Part shown: in pieces, positions 38,768-47,459 of the stretch
How the letters are laid out: the number at the start of each line of letters is the position of its first letter
How positions within the stretch are numbered: position 1 is the stretch's first letter
Source: Deltaproteobacteria bacterium
GTDB taxonomy: Bacteria > Desulfobacterota > Deferrisomatia > Deferrisomatales > JACRMM01
Assembly: GCA_016214985.1 (NCBI GenBank)
Contig: JACRMM010000058.1
Location: 171,343 to 235,342, forward strand
Length of the DNA: 64,000 bases
Direction: 5' to 3'
Notes under the pieces: model-generated
Database searches by the model: none
What the model was told of the DNA's origin: nothing
The model's input: the letters and a program-made list of their open reading frames with translations, nothing else
Position numbers and translations under genes: made by a program

Positions 38768-40503
38768 ACCCCGGCCTCCCGCAGCTCGCGGCGCAACTCT
38801 TCTTCCCGGTACAGCCGCAGGTATCCGGGGACCCGCTCCAGGAGCTCCCGGTGCCGCCCCGTCGCCGTGACCCGCCCCTGCTCCAGGAAGAACACGCCGT
38901 CGGCATCCTCCAGATCGGCCCCCCGGTGGGAGACGACGAGCAGCGTGAGCCCCGGCAGCGCCTGCCGGAGGCGCTCGAGCACGCGCCGCGCGGTGGCGGC
39001 GTCGAGGTTCGAGAAGGCGGCGTCGAGCACGAGGCATCCCGGCTCGCCATACAGGGCTCGGGCGATGGCGAGACGCTGGCGCTGGCCCCCCGACAGGGTG
39101 ATGCCTCCCTCGCCCACGGGCGTTTCGGCGCCCCGGGGGAAGGACGCCACCTCTTCATCGAGGCCCGAGATCCGGAGCACCTCGGCGAGCTTCGCGTCAT
39201 CCGGCGGACGGCCGAGCAGCACGTTGGCGCGGACGGTCTCGGAAAAGAAGAACCCCTCCTGGGGGACGACGGCGAGGTGGCGGCGCAGCGACTCGGACCG
39301 GATCCGTGCGGCCTCGTCGCCGTGGGCCCGCACGGTTCCGGCCCCCGGGGGTCTCAGGCGGGCCAAGAGCGAGACCAGGGTGGACTTCCCGCTGCCGGTC
39401 GCGCCCACGAGCCCCCAGCACTGGCCCTCGGGCAGGCGCAGGTCGACCCCGTGCAGGACCTCTGTCGCCGCTTCCCCATACCGGAAACGGAGTGCTCGGG
39501 CCTCCAGACACAGGGTGCCGGCCGGGGGAAGAGGGGCGGTGCCGTCCTCCTCCCCGGGGCACGAAAGGATCTCCCAGAGCCGGCCAAAGGCCGCCGAGCC
39601 CCGCTGCACGAGGCTCAGGGTCCAACCGAGCGCCACCATGGGCCACGTGAGCATCGCGAGGTACGCATTGAACGCCACGAAGCCCCCGAGGGTGAGCTCC
39701 CCCCGGGCGACCAGGACGCCCCCGAAGCCCAGCACGACGACCTGGCCCATGCTCGCCACGAAGCCGACGGTCGGAAAGAGGAGCCCCGACAGCCGTGCTA
39801 CGGCCGCCTCAGCCTGACGCAGGGCCTCGCTCGCCGCCTCGAAGCGCTCCCGCTGCCAGGCCTCACGGCCATACGCCCGGACGAGCCTCAGGCCGGAGAG
39901 GGCCTCTTGGACGCCGGCGGCGAGCGCTCCGGCCCGCTGATTCGAGTCGAGGTACCGGCGATGAAGCCGGGGCGACAGCCAACCCACCAGGGCGGACACC
40001 ACGGGGAACGGGGCGAGCGCCGCCAGCGTGAGGGCGGGGTGGAGTCGCCACAGGAACGCGACCGCGGCGACGAGCAGCACGAGAGTCTGAAGGAAGTTGA
40101 GGGCGCCGGTACCCAGAAACAACCGCACGTCCTGCACGTCGTTGATCGCTCGGCTCACGAGGTCGCCCCTGCGGCCGGACTCGAGCCGGCTCGCAGGAAG
40201 CCGCAGGAGCCTTCCAAAGTACGCCCGGCGCAGATCGTACTCGACGGCCCTCGCCTCGCCGAGGAAGGACCGCCGTGACTGGACCTTGCACGCGGCCTGC
40301 AGGGCCGCGAGGGCGACGAAGAGGAGAGACTGGAGGAGTAAACGGCGCCCGGCCCCGTGCGACCCGATCCCGTCCACCGCCCGGCGAAGGACCAGGGGGG
40401 AGGCGAGCTGGAACCCGGTGGCCAGGACGAGCGTCAGGGCGCCGAGGGCGTACCCTCTGCCCCGGGCGCGGACAAAAGGCCAGAGAAAGGCGAGCCTTCG
40501 AAT
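38764..40503 (-). CDS. ABC exporter half-transporter with degenerate Walker B (partner A); apparent ATT start
   Basis: 579 aa if started at the ATT at 40503. Walker A GATGSGKST, canonical LSGGQRQR, but Walker B reads LVLDAAFSNLD, with Ala where the catalytic Glu should be. The first ATG/GTG/TTG (GTG at 40377) would remove half of the first membrane helix. The in-frame sequence before it (RRLAFLWPFVRARGRGYALG, then LTLVLATGFQLASPLVLRRA) is a normal exporter N-terminus, and the frame is closed just upstream by the stop of the zinc-ribbon gene. ATT (40501-40503) is the best candidate, with ACG just before it as an alternative. I see no strong Shine-Dalgarno. Confidence 0.85.
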   Translation of the reverse strand: MRRLAFLWPFVRARGRGYALGALTLVLATGFQLASPLVLRRAVDGIGSHGAGRRLLLQSLLFVALAALQAACKVQSRRSFLGEARAVEYDLRRAYFGRLLRLPASRLESGRRGDLVSRAINDVQDVRLFLGTGALNFLQTLVLLVAAVAFLWRLHPALTLAALAPFPVVSALVGWLSPRLHRRYLDSNQRAGALAAGVQEALSGLRLVRAYGREAWQRERFEAASEALRQAEAAVARLSGLLFPTVGFVASMGQVVVLGFGGVLVARGELTLGGFVAFNAYLAMLTWPMVALGWTLSLVQRGSAAFGRLWEILSCPGEEDGTAPLPPAGTLCLEARALRFRYGEAATEVLHGVDLRLPEGQCWGLVGATGSGKSTLVSLLARLRPPGAGTVRAHGDEAARIRSESLRRHLAVVPQEGFFFSETVRANVLLGRPPDDAKLAEVLRISGLDEEVASFPRGAETPVGEGGITLSGGQRQRLAIARALYGEPGCLVLDAAFSNLDAATARRVLERLRQALPGLTLLVVSHRGADLEDADGVFFLEQGRVTATGRHRELLERVPGYLRLYREEELRRELREAGV

Positions 40504-40518
40504 CGTCGGCCGCCGCCG

Positions 40519-41772
40519 TCAGGCGCCCGAGCCGGCCCGGGACGCCGTGACCTGCACGTTGAACTTCTCGACGCGCGCCGCAGGAGAGAGGAAGACCACC
40601 ATGAACGGCACTTTGCCGCCCGGGGCGATGTCGACGTTCGAGAGCGCCTCGCCCACCTGGTTTTGCAGGCGTGCCTCGATGCTGGCGCGGGGCAGCGTGG
40701 CGAGTTCCTGGTCGCTCAGCACGTTGCCGCAGTACACCTCGCTGGACGCCAGCTTGGAGCCGTCGGCGGCGAAGAGGTTGCCCCGGACGCGCACGAGTCC
40801 CTGCGGAGTGGTCGAGTGGTTGACGATGGTGCCGCGGATCAGGAAGGCGCGGCGGCCGCCCGGAAGCGTCTGCGCGTAGCCCCGGACGTCCTCGGTAACG
40901 AACCGCGTCTCCGTCTCCCGATTCCTCCAGATCTCGCGGACCCAGTTCAGGTTCAGGAGGCTGAAGGCCTTGTCGGGGTACCGGTACACGTTGTAGCCGG
41001 TGAAGGCCGCGGTGCCCAGGGCCACGACGGCCACCGCCCACAGGAACGGCGACCGGCCTCGGTCCCTCGCCACGACGCGCGAAGGCTGGCCCGCCGCGTC
41101 CGTCCGCCGGGGCCCCTTCTGGAGGTCCAACCGCGGCGCATCCTCGGCCAGACCCTGGCCGGGCGACCTGCGGCTTCCCCCCGCGGCCGAGACGAGGTCC
41201 TCCGGTTTCACGCTCTCGGTCTCTCCCTCGCCCTCGTAGGGTCGCAGGGCGTGGGGCGCGCCCGCGTCCTCGTCCGCCCCGAACCCCTCAGCGCCGTCGT
41301 CGAACTCTCCCAGGTCGAGCTCGCCCAAGGCCGGAAGCTCGTCGTCGAAGAGCGACGACTCAGGCTCCTCCCCGGGGGCGGCAGGCTCTGCACCGGCAGT
41401 CGTCGGGGTCTCAAAGGAGCCGAAGTCGAAGTCTCCGAACGACGCCGGACCCGGAGCCGGCGCTGTGGGCTCCGGGGTGGGTGGGCGAGCCGTCGCGTCG
41501 AAGGTGGAGAGGTCGAAGTCGTCGAGGGAGAGCGGGGCCGGGGCTTCGGGAGCCGGAGGCGCCGGGCGCTGCGGACTCTCGAAGGTCGCGAAGTCGAAGT
41601 CCTCGAACTGGGCCGGGGGCTGGGGCGGGGGCTCCGGCGCTGCCGGCTCTGCCCGTCTCTTCACCACGAAGACGTGGCTGCACCGAGAGCAGCGGATCTT
41701 GACCGGCCCCCGGTCCAGCTTCTCGTCCGGAAGATCGTACCGGGTCTCACACCGGCTGCACGCGATCCGCAT
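40519..41772 (-). CDS. Zinc-ribbon (MJ0042-type) and DUF3426 membrane protein
   Basis: 417 aa. An N-terminal zinc ribbon (CSRCETRYDLP and CSRCSHVF, residues 5-33) leads into a long Pro/Ala/acidic region. That region carries four copies of a short motif: FEDFDFATFE, LDDFDLSTFD, FGDFDFGSFE and LGELDLGEFD. One membrane helix (FLWAVAVVALGTAAFTGYNVY) and a DUF3426 domain (RAFLIRGTIVNHSTTPQGLV; PGGKVPFMVVF) follow. The zinc ribbon and linker are cytoplasmic, DUF3426 periplasmic. The role is unknown. First gene of a likely operon with the ABC pair, and divergent from the GAF-GGDEF gene. Confidence 0.8.
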   Translation of the reverse strand: MRIACSRCETRYDLPDEKLDRGPVKIRCSRCSHVFVVKRRAEPAAPEPPPQPPAQFEDFDFATFESPQRPAPPAPEAPAPLSLDDFDLSTFDATARPPTPEPTAPAPGPASFGDFDFGSFETPTTAGAEPAAPGEEPESSLFDDELPALGELDLGEFDDGAEGFGADEDAGAPHALRPYEGEGETESVKPEDLVSAAGGSRRSPGQGLAEDAPRLDLQKGPRRTDAAGQPSRVVARDRGRSPFLWAVAVVALGTAAFTGYNVYRYPDKAFSLLNLNWVREIWRNRETETRFVTEDVRGYAQTLPGGRRAFLIRGTIVNHSTTPQGLVRVRGNLFAADGSKLASSEVYCGNVLSDQELATLPRASIEARLQNQVGEALSNVDIAPGGKVPFMVVFLSPAARVEKFNVQVTASRAGSGA

Positions 41773-41898
41773 GGGCCATCCTCGCGGAAGAAAACGACTT
41801 CTTGCTCGGGCCTCAAAAGTTTCGCCATACTAGCCGAAGAGTTATAGGCAACGCAAGGTCGCGGCGGAACCCACGAACCGGGGGCACCAGGAACGCGG

Positions 41899-42951
41899 AT
41901 GAAGAACCGAGCAGAGTCCGGGGATCTGCTGGCCCTGGTCGAACGGCGCAACGAGGAGCTCGAGACACTGGTGGAGATCGGCAAGGCGCTGACCTCTTCC
42001 CTCGACCTGCGCGAGATCCTCAGCATCATCATGGAGAAGGTGAGCCTGCTGCTCAAGCCGGAGACCTGGTCCCTGCTCCTGCTCGACGAGGCCACCGGCG
42101 ACCTGACGTTCGAGATCGCGGTGTCTCCCGCCGCAGAACGTCTCAAGGGCATCCGGCTGCGCAAGGGCCAGGGCATCGCCGGCTGGGTCGCGCTGCACGG
42201 CGAGCCGCTCCTGATCCCGGACGCGCGCGAAGACGAGCGGTTTGCCGCGCAGGTGGACGAGGCCGTGGACTTTCGGACACGCTCCATCGTCTGCGTCCCG
42301 GTCAAGAGCAAGAACCGGATCCTGGGCGTGGTGGAACTGGTCAACAGCCTGGACGAGGGGCAGTTCGACGAGGCTGACCTCAAGATCCTCGCGACCATCG
42401 CCGACTATGCGGCCATCGCGATCGAGAACGCGCGCTACTTCGCGAAGGTTCGCGAGCTCGTCATCACCGACGACCTGTCGGGGCTCTACAATGCCCGCTA
42501 CCTGCTGGAGTTTCTGGACTACGAGATCGACCGGGCCCGGCGCTACGGCACCGACCTGTCCCTGGTCTTCCTGGACCTCGATTATTTCAAGGATGTCAAC
42601 GACACGTACGGGCACCTGGCCGGGAGCGGCCTTCTCTCCGAGATGGGCCGCCTCATCCAGAAGCACATCCGCAAGGCCGACATTGCGGCGCGATACGGCG
42701 GCGACGAGTTCGTCGTCGTGCTGCCCAACACCTCGAAGGCCGGCGCACACACCATGGCCACCAACCTGCATCGCGTCGTCAAGGACCACTACTTCCTCGT
42801 GAACGAGGGGTACCGGGTTCGGATCACCGCGAGCTTCGGCGTCGCCTCCTATCCGGCCGATGCACAGACGAAGCTGGCCCTGATCCGCATGGCCGACAAG
42901 GCCATGTACGACGTGAAAGATTCCACTCGCGACGCCGTGAAACTCGCCTGA
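41899..42951 (+). CDS. GAF-GGDEF diguanylate cyclase
   Basis: A 350-aa cytoplasmic signalling protein. A coiled start (ALVERRNEELETLVEIG) and a GAF sensor domain (about 35-180) lead to a GGDEF domain with intact active site RYGGDEF (about 267-271). The inhibitory I-site RKAD lies five residues before it, as RXXD should, so the enzyme can probably make c-di-GMP and be product-inhibited. The ligand of GAF is unknown. It resembles the GGDEF half of the protein at 47460 and may be a paralogue. Confidence 0.92.
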   Translation: MKNRAESGDLLALVERRNEELETLVEIGKALTSSLDLREILSIIMEKVSLLLKPETWSLLLLDEATGDLTFEIAVSPAAERLKGIRLRKGQGIAGWVALHGEPLLIPDAREDERFAAQVDEAVDFRTRSIVCVPVKSKNRILGVVELVNSLDEGQFDEADLKILATIADYAAIAIENARYFAKVRELVITDDLSGLYNARYLLEFLDYEIDRARRYGTDLSLVFLDLDYFKDVNDTYGHLAGSGLLSEMGRLIQKHIRKADIAARYGGDEFVVVLPNTSKAGAHTMATNLHRVVKDHYFLVNEGYRVRITASFGVASYPADAQTKLALIRMADKAMYDVKDSTRDAVKLA

Positions 42952-43022
42952 GGCGCTTCCCAGACGACCCGGTTCCCGGTACCCTTCGCGTCTTCGTCCC
43001 CCACGTTGTGCCGGAGCTCCCC

Positions 43023-43469
43023 ATGGCCCACATTCCGTGCTGCCTCCTCTCCCCGATCGGACGGTGGGCCTTCGCCGCCGTCCGGGGCGCCGGGTGCGCC
43101 CTCGGTGTCCTCGCGGCGACGGCGTGTCTGACCGCTCCGGTGCGGGCGGCAGAGCCGAAGGACCCACTGATCGCGGAGGCCGTGGGGAAGCGCACCTTCG
43201 TGCTGGCCGAGTTCGTGTCGCGGACCTGCCCGGCGTGCCAGGACATGCGCCCCGTGGTGGAGGCGGTGCTGGCCCGGCACCGAGGGGTGGGCCATCAGAT
43301 CCACGATGCGGACGTGGAGGTCGAGCTGTCCCAGAAGTACGAGGTGAAGTGCGTGCCCGTCTACGTGGTCGTCGACCCGAAGGGGCAGGTCCGATTCAAC
43401 GACGTGGGAACGCGCACGGAAGAGGAGCTCGACGAGATCCTGCGCGCCGCGGGCGCCCGCCGCCGTTGA
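43023..43469 (+). CDS. Exported thioredoxin-like protein
   Basis: 148 aa. A long N-terminal export signal (hydrophobic GAGCALGVLAATACLTAPVRA, probably cleaved after VRA) precedes a thioredoxin fold. The redox motif is CPAC (SRTCPACQDMRP) and the cis-Pro region is VKCVPVYVVVDPKG. Probably a periplasmic thiol reductase or a factor for cytochrome maturation, fitting the many cytochromes in this genome (inference). A GTG at 43008 is possible, but the ATG at 43023 has a GGAG nearby. Confidence 0.82.
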   Translation: MAHIPCCLLSPIGRWAFAAVRGAGCALGVLAATACLTAPVRAAEPKDPLIAEAVGKRTFVLAEFVSRTCPACQDMRPVVEAVLARHRGVGHQIHDADVEVELSQKYEVKCVPVYVVVDPKGQVRFNDVGTRTEEELDEILRAAGARRR

Positions 43470-43494
43470 CAGGTCGGGTGCCCGAACGTACTCT
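43466..43494 (+). promoter_or_regulatory. Sigma70-like promoter of dnaJ-hspR-comEC
   Basis: TTGACA, 17-base spacer, TACTCT, overlapping the stop codon of the thioredoxin-like gene and about 30 bases before the dnaJ ATG. I see no CIRCE element or clear HspR box beside it. Confidence 0.6.
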
Positions 43495-43523
43495 TCGGCC
43501 CCTCTCGACACCGTGAGGAGGGA

Positions 43524-44588
43524 ATGGCCAAGCGCGACTATTACGACGTGCTGGGAGTGAAACGGAGCGCCACCGAGGCGGAGATCAAGAAGGCGTACCG
43601 CAAGCTCGCCCGCAAACATCACCCCGACGTGAACCCCGGGGACAAGGCCGCGGAGGAGAGGTTCAAGGAAATCTCCCAGGCCAACGAGGTCCTTTCCGAT
43701 CCCGACAAGCGCAAGCAGTACGACGCGGTCGGTCACGCCGCCTTCGAGGGGGGCGGGGCTGGAGCCGGGCAGGGAGGCTGGCAGGACTTCAACCGCGGCG
43801 CGGGGGGCAACCCCTTCGGCGCGGGCTTCGACTTCTCCAGCGTCTTCGGGGATCTCTTCGGGCAGGAGGCGGGCGGGAGGCCCGGTCCTCGGCGTGGCGC
43901 AGACCTGGAGTACGAGATGGAGATCGACTTCCGGGAGGCGGTCGTCGGCGCGGAGAAGGAGATCTCCTACCGCCGCGCGAGCTCCTGCGAGGCCTGCGGC
44001 GGGCTCGGATACCGCCCCGGGACCGGAGGCGGCTCGTGCAGCCAGTGCGCCGGGACGGGGCGCGTGAAATCCCAACGGGGTCCGATCGCTCTGCAGCAGC
44101 CCTGCCCGCGCTGCCGGGGAACGGGGCGCCTGCCCGGCACCCCCTGCCCCACCTGCGGCGGCCGCGGGGCGACGCCCCACGCCGAACGCCTCCGGGTGCG
44201 GATCCCTCCCGGCGTCGACACCGGCTCCCGGGTGCGCGTGGGGGGCAAGGGGGAGGCCGGGAGCGACGGGGCGCCGGCCGGCGACCTGTACATCCAGGTT
44301 CACGTCCGCCCCGATCCGAAGATGCGCCGCCAGGGCGACGACGTGGTCACCACCGTGGGGGTGCCGCTGCTCGACGCGCTGCTCGGCGGGTCGGTGACCG
44401 TGCCGACGTTCGGCGATCCGGTGCGCATGAAGATTCCTTCCGGTACCCAGAACGGCCAGCGCTTCCGGCTGAAGGGGAAGGGGGTGCCCGGCCGGGGCGA
44501 CCTCTACGCGGAGATTCAGGTGGATCTTCCGAAGACCCTCGATCCCGAGGTGCGTCAGGTCCTCGAGGGTCTGAAGGGGCGCCTGTGA
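43524..44588 (+). CDS. dnaJ: Chaperone DnaJ, zinc-finger type
   Basis: 354-aa Hsp40. J-domain with the HPD motif (ARKHHPDVNPGDKAA), a Gly/Phe-rich region (70-115), a zinc domain with four CXXCXGXG repeats (CEACGGLG, CSQCAGTG, CPRCRGTG, CPTCGGRG) and the C-terminal substrate-binding part, ending soon after GRGDLYAEIQVDLP. Stimulates DnaK ATPase. Followed 25 bases later by an HspR-like regulator, an arrangement known from other bacteria. Confidence 0.95.
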   Translation: MAKRDYYDVLGVKRSATEAEIKKAYRKLARKHHPDVNPGDKAAEERFKEISQANEVLSDPDKRKQYDAVGHAAFEGGGAGAGQGGWQDFNRGAGGNPFGAGFDFSSVFGDLFGQEAGGRPGPRRGADLEYEMEIDFREAVVGAEKEISYRRASSCEACGGLGYRPGTGGGSCSQCAGTGRVKSQRGPIALQQPCPRCRGTGRLPGTPCPTCGGRGATPHAERLRVRIPPGVDTGSRVRVGGKGEAGSDGAPAGDLYIQVHVRPDPKMRRQGDDVVTTVGVPLLDALLGGSVTVPTFGDPVRMKIPSGTQNGQRFRLKGKGVPGRGDLYAEIQVDLPKTLDPEVRQVLEGLKGRL

Positions 44589-44613
44589 GGGGGGGGAACG
44601 CGAGGGCACGACG

Positions 44614-44997
44614 ATGAGGACTGCTGCCAGGCTCTACCGGGTGCGCGAGGTCTTGGAGACGGTGGGAATTTCCCGGCGCACGCTTCGGGTGTACGAGGAG
44701 GTCGGCCTGATCGCGGCCGCCGACGAGGAGAAAGGCGTCCCCCTGTACTCGGACGAGGCGATCGAAGCGCTGCGGCGTGCGCAGCGGCTGCGCGCCGACC
44801 TGGGGGTCAACCTCGCAGGAGTCCAGGTGATCCTGGACATGCGGGCCCGGATCGAGGAGCTCCAGCGCGGCCTCGACGAGGTCGTGCACTTCGTCCAGAC
44901 CGAGCTCCGCGAGGAGATGGACCGGTACCTCCGGCGCGAGGCGAAGGCCCTGGTGCCCAAACACTTGGCGCCGCCCCCCCGCCCCCGCGACGAGTGA
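44614..44997 (+). CDS. hspR: HspR-like MerR family regulator
   Basis: 127 aa. N-terminal MerR winged helix (YRVREVLETVGISRRTLRVY; EEVGLIAAADEEKGVPLYSD), then the LGVNLAGVQVILDMRARIEE segment that marks HspR/CbpM-type regulators, and a coiled coil. HspR represses dnaK/dnaJ genes in other bacteria. Placement after dnaJ supports that role here. The C-terminus is short and Pro/Arg-rich. Confidence 0.85.
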   Translation: MRTAARLYRVREVLETVGISRRTLRVYEEVGLIAAADEEKGVPLYSDEAIEALRRAQRLRADLGVNLAGVQVILDMRARIEELQRGLDEVVHFVQTELREEMDRYLRREAKALVPKHLAPPPRPRDE

Positions 44998-45006
44998 TCG
45001 GTCGCC

Positions 45007-47403
45007 GTGGGGACCCCCTTCGCCGCGCTGTTGGCCGTGGTCGGGGGGGTGTTCGGACGGGATCACCCGGCCTGGGGCGTGGTCCTGCTCGCTGCTGCCG
45101 CGTGGGGGCTCGGCCGGGGTGTGAGCCGGCCCGGGTGCCGGGCTGTCGGGGCCGTGGCCCTCCTGCTGCTCGCCGCGGCCGGGTGGTTCGCGGCCGGGGA
45201 GCGGCGCGGGACGCCGCTGCCGCTCGGCGCGCCGCTTCGGGTGCGCGGGCGAGTGGCCGAGGATCCCGCCCGCTCTCCGGACGGCGCCCGCCTCCTCGTG
45301 GACGCGCAGGCCACGGCCCCCAGCGACGGGGGGGCCTGGTCGCCCGCCGCCGGCCGGCTTGTGCTCCACGTGCTCGGCGCGCCGACCCCGCCTCCCGGCC
45401 GTGGCGACGCCGTGGTCTTCTCGGCCGTCCTCCGGCCCGCCGAGAGTCTTCGAAACCCCGGATCCGGGGGCTACGAGGCGTACTTGGAGCGCAAGGGGGT
45501 CGTCGCCCGCGCGGCGGCCTCCTGGCCCGGCGAGGCCCTGTTCGCGGCACCGGGGCCCGGGGCGCCTCCCTGGCTTCGCTGGCGGCGCGCGCAGGCGCGC
45601 GCCGTCGCTGTTGCGGTTCCGGGCCAGGCCGGCGCCGTGCTCGCCGCCATGACGCTCGGCGACCGGTCCGGGATCGCGCCGGAGACGTCGGACTCCTTCC
45701 GCCGCGCGGGAACGACCCACCTGATCGCCATCTCGGGCCTGCATCTGGGGATCCTCGCGCTGCTCCTGCTGCCCCTCGCACGCTTCCTGCTCGTCCGTGT
45801 CCCGCGGCTCGCCCTGGCGGTACCGGTCGAGCCCCTCGCCCGCGTGGCCGTCCTTCCGGCCCTGATCGGCTACGCGGCGCTCTCCGGCTTCCAGATCAGC
45901 ACCCTGCGGGCCCTGGCCATGGCGGCGCTCGTGGTCGTCGCCCAGGGGCTTTCTCGCCCGACCTCGCCGCTCGCCGTCCTCGCGGCCGGCGCGACCGTTC
46001 TTGCGGTGTCGTGGCCCCAGGCCCTCTCGGACCCGGGACTGCAGCTCTCGATCGCGGCCCTGGCGGGCCTGTTCTGGCTGGGTCCCCGGCTGGAGGGCCG
46101 GTTCCCCTGGACGTCTTCCGAGCCGGATCCGCTCGCCGATCTGCGGGGTCCCTGGGCCCGGATCGGATCGGCGGCGGCCCGAGGCGCGACCCGCTTCGGG
46201 TGCGCCTCCCTCGCGGCCTCGGCCGCGACGGCTCCCCTGGGCGCGTACCACTTCGGGGCAGCGAGTCTGGTGGGCTTTCTGCTGAACCCTCTGGCCGTCC
46301 CCTGGACCGAGTTCTTCTGCCTCCCGGTGGCGCTCGTGGGAACCGTCCTTCACGGCCCGTGGCCGGCCGGCGGCGCGGGGCTCTGGCGGCTCTCCGGGGT
46401 CGGCCTCGGGTGGCTTCTCGCGGCCCAGGAGCGCCTCGCCTCGAGCGCGCCCGCGCTCGCGTCCCCCCTCCTGCGGACGCCCCTGGGCCTGCTCGGCGCG
46501 CTGGGCCTCGTCGCGGCGCTCGGCGTCGCGCTGGAGCGGCCGGCGCGAGGGAGGACCGTCGCGGCGGTCGCCGCGTTGTCTGCGGCGCTCCTGCTCCTGC
46601 CGCCGGCGGCTCGGTGGGCTGCGGCCCGGTGGGACCCCAACGCGCGCTTGTGGGCCCTGGACGTGGGGCAGGGGCAGGCGCTCGTGCTCCGGCTGCCGGG
46701 AAACCGCTGGATGCTGGTCGACGGCGGCGGGTTCCCCGGCAGCGCCACCGATGTCGGGGAGAGGGTCGTGGCGCCGGCGCTCGAGGCCCTCGGGGCCGGG
46801 CAGTTATGGCTCGCGGTGTCGACCCACCCCCACCCGGACCACGTCCTGGGCTTGGCGTCGGCGATCGCGCGGGGTCGGCCTCGGCTCGTCTGGCTGCCCC
46901 GGTTCTTCGCGGGCGACGATCGCTACGGCGCCGTGCTCGCCGCCGCGCACGCCTGCGGGGCGAGGGTCGAGTGGGTAGGAGCGGAGGGACGAACCGTCGA
47001 AGGGTCCGGCGCGCGGCTCGAGGCTCTCGCGGGCCCGGGCCCGGGGGAGAACGACGGGAGCCTGGTGCTTCGGATCACCTGCGGCGGCCGGGTCGCCTTG
47101 CTCCCGGGCGACCTGGAGGCTGACGGGCAGCAGGGGCTCCTGTCCGCCGGGTTCGCGTCCCGCTGCGACGTGCTCGTGGCGCCGCACCACGGCTCCCGGT
47201 CGGCCCTGGACGAAGGCTTCCTCTATGCCGCCCGGCCGTCCGTGGTGCTGGTGAGCGCCGCCGGCCGGCCGGGGCTCCCCGCGCCCGAGTTCCTGGCCGT
47301 GGCGCGCGGGCTGCCCGCCCGCGTGCTCACGACCTACGAGGCAGGCTGTCTCGGCGCGTCGCTGGGCCCGGGCGGCGTTTCGGCGGGCGCCGCGACGCGT
47401 TGA
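45007..47403 (+). CDS. comEC: DNA uptake channel ComEC/Rec2
   Basis: 798-aa inner-membrane protein of natural transformation. N-terminal helices and the OB-like DUF4131 region (about 70-170) are followed by the competence membrane domain (THLIAISGLHLGILALLLLP; SDPGLQLSIAALAGLFWLG). A C-terminal metallo-beta-lactamase domain has HPHPDH near residue 607 (STHPHPDHVLGL) and APHHGSRSALDEGF. GTG start at 45007, nine bases after hspR. Whether the organism is competent cannot be judged from this gene alone. Confidence 0.93.
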   Translation: MGTPFAALLAVVGGVFGRDHPAWGVVLLAAAAWGLGRGVSRPGCRAVGAVALLLLAAAGWFAAGERRGTPLPLGAPLRVRGRVAEDPARSPDGARLLVDAQATAPSDGGAWSPAAGRLVLHVLGAPTPPPGRGDAVVFSAVLRPAESLRNPGSGGYEAYLERKGVVARAAASWPGEALFAAPGPGAPPWLRWRRAQARAVAVAVPGQAGAVLAAMTLGDRSGIAPETSDSFRRAGTTHLIAISGLHLGILALLLLPLARFLLVRVPRLALAVPVEPLARVAVLPALIGYAALSGFQISTLRALAMAALVVVAQGLSRPTSPLAVLAAGATVLAVSWPQALSDPGLQLSIAALAGLFWLGPRLEGRFPWTSSEPDPLADLRGPWARIGSAAARGATRFGCASLAASAATAPLGAYHFGAASLVGFLLNPLAVPWTEFFCLPVALVGTVLHGPWPAGGAGLWRLSGVGLGWLLAAQERLASSAPALASPLLRTPLGLLGALGLVAALGVALERPARGRTVAAVAALSAALLLLPPAARWAAARWDPNARLWALDVGQGQALVLRLPGNRWMLVDGGGFPGSATDVGERVVAPALEALGAGQLWLAVSTHPHPDHVLGLASAIARGRPRLVWLPRFFAGDDRYGAVLAAAHACGARVEWVGAEGRTVEGSGARLEALAGPGPGENDGSLVLRITCGGRVALLPGDLEADGQQGLLSAGFASRCDVLVAPHHGSRSALDEGFLYAARPSVVLVSAAGRPGLPAPEFLAVARGLPARVLTTYEAGCLGASLGPGGVSAGAATR

Positions 47404-47428
47404 CACGCCGTAGACCATCTGGTACGTT
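47400..47428 (+). promoter_or_regulatory. Sigma70-like promoter of the REC-GGDEF gene
   Basis: TTGACA overlapping the comEC stop codon, 17-base spacer, then TACGTT, about 32 bases before the ATG at 47460. Confidence 0.6.
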
Positions 47429-47459
47429 CGCGCCTTTCGCCGTCCCAGGCACGAGCCCC

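Noticed and set aside
40519..40521. Read-through fusion of the zinc-ribbon protein and the first ABC half-transporter, which share a reading frame
   Set aside because: The DUF3426 end and exporter N-terminus are both complete, and a fused topology is not known. A non-standard start is the simpler reading.
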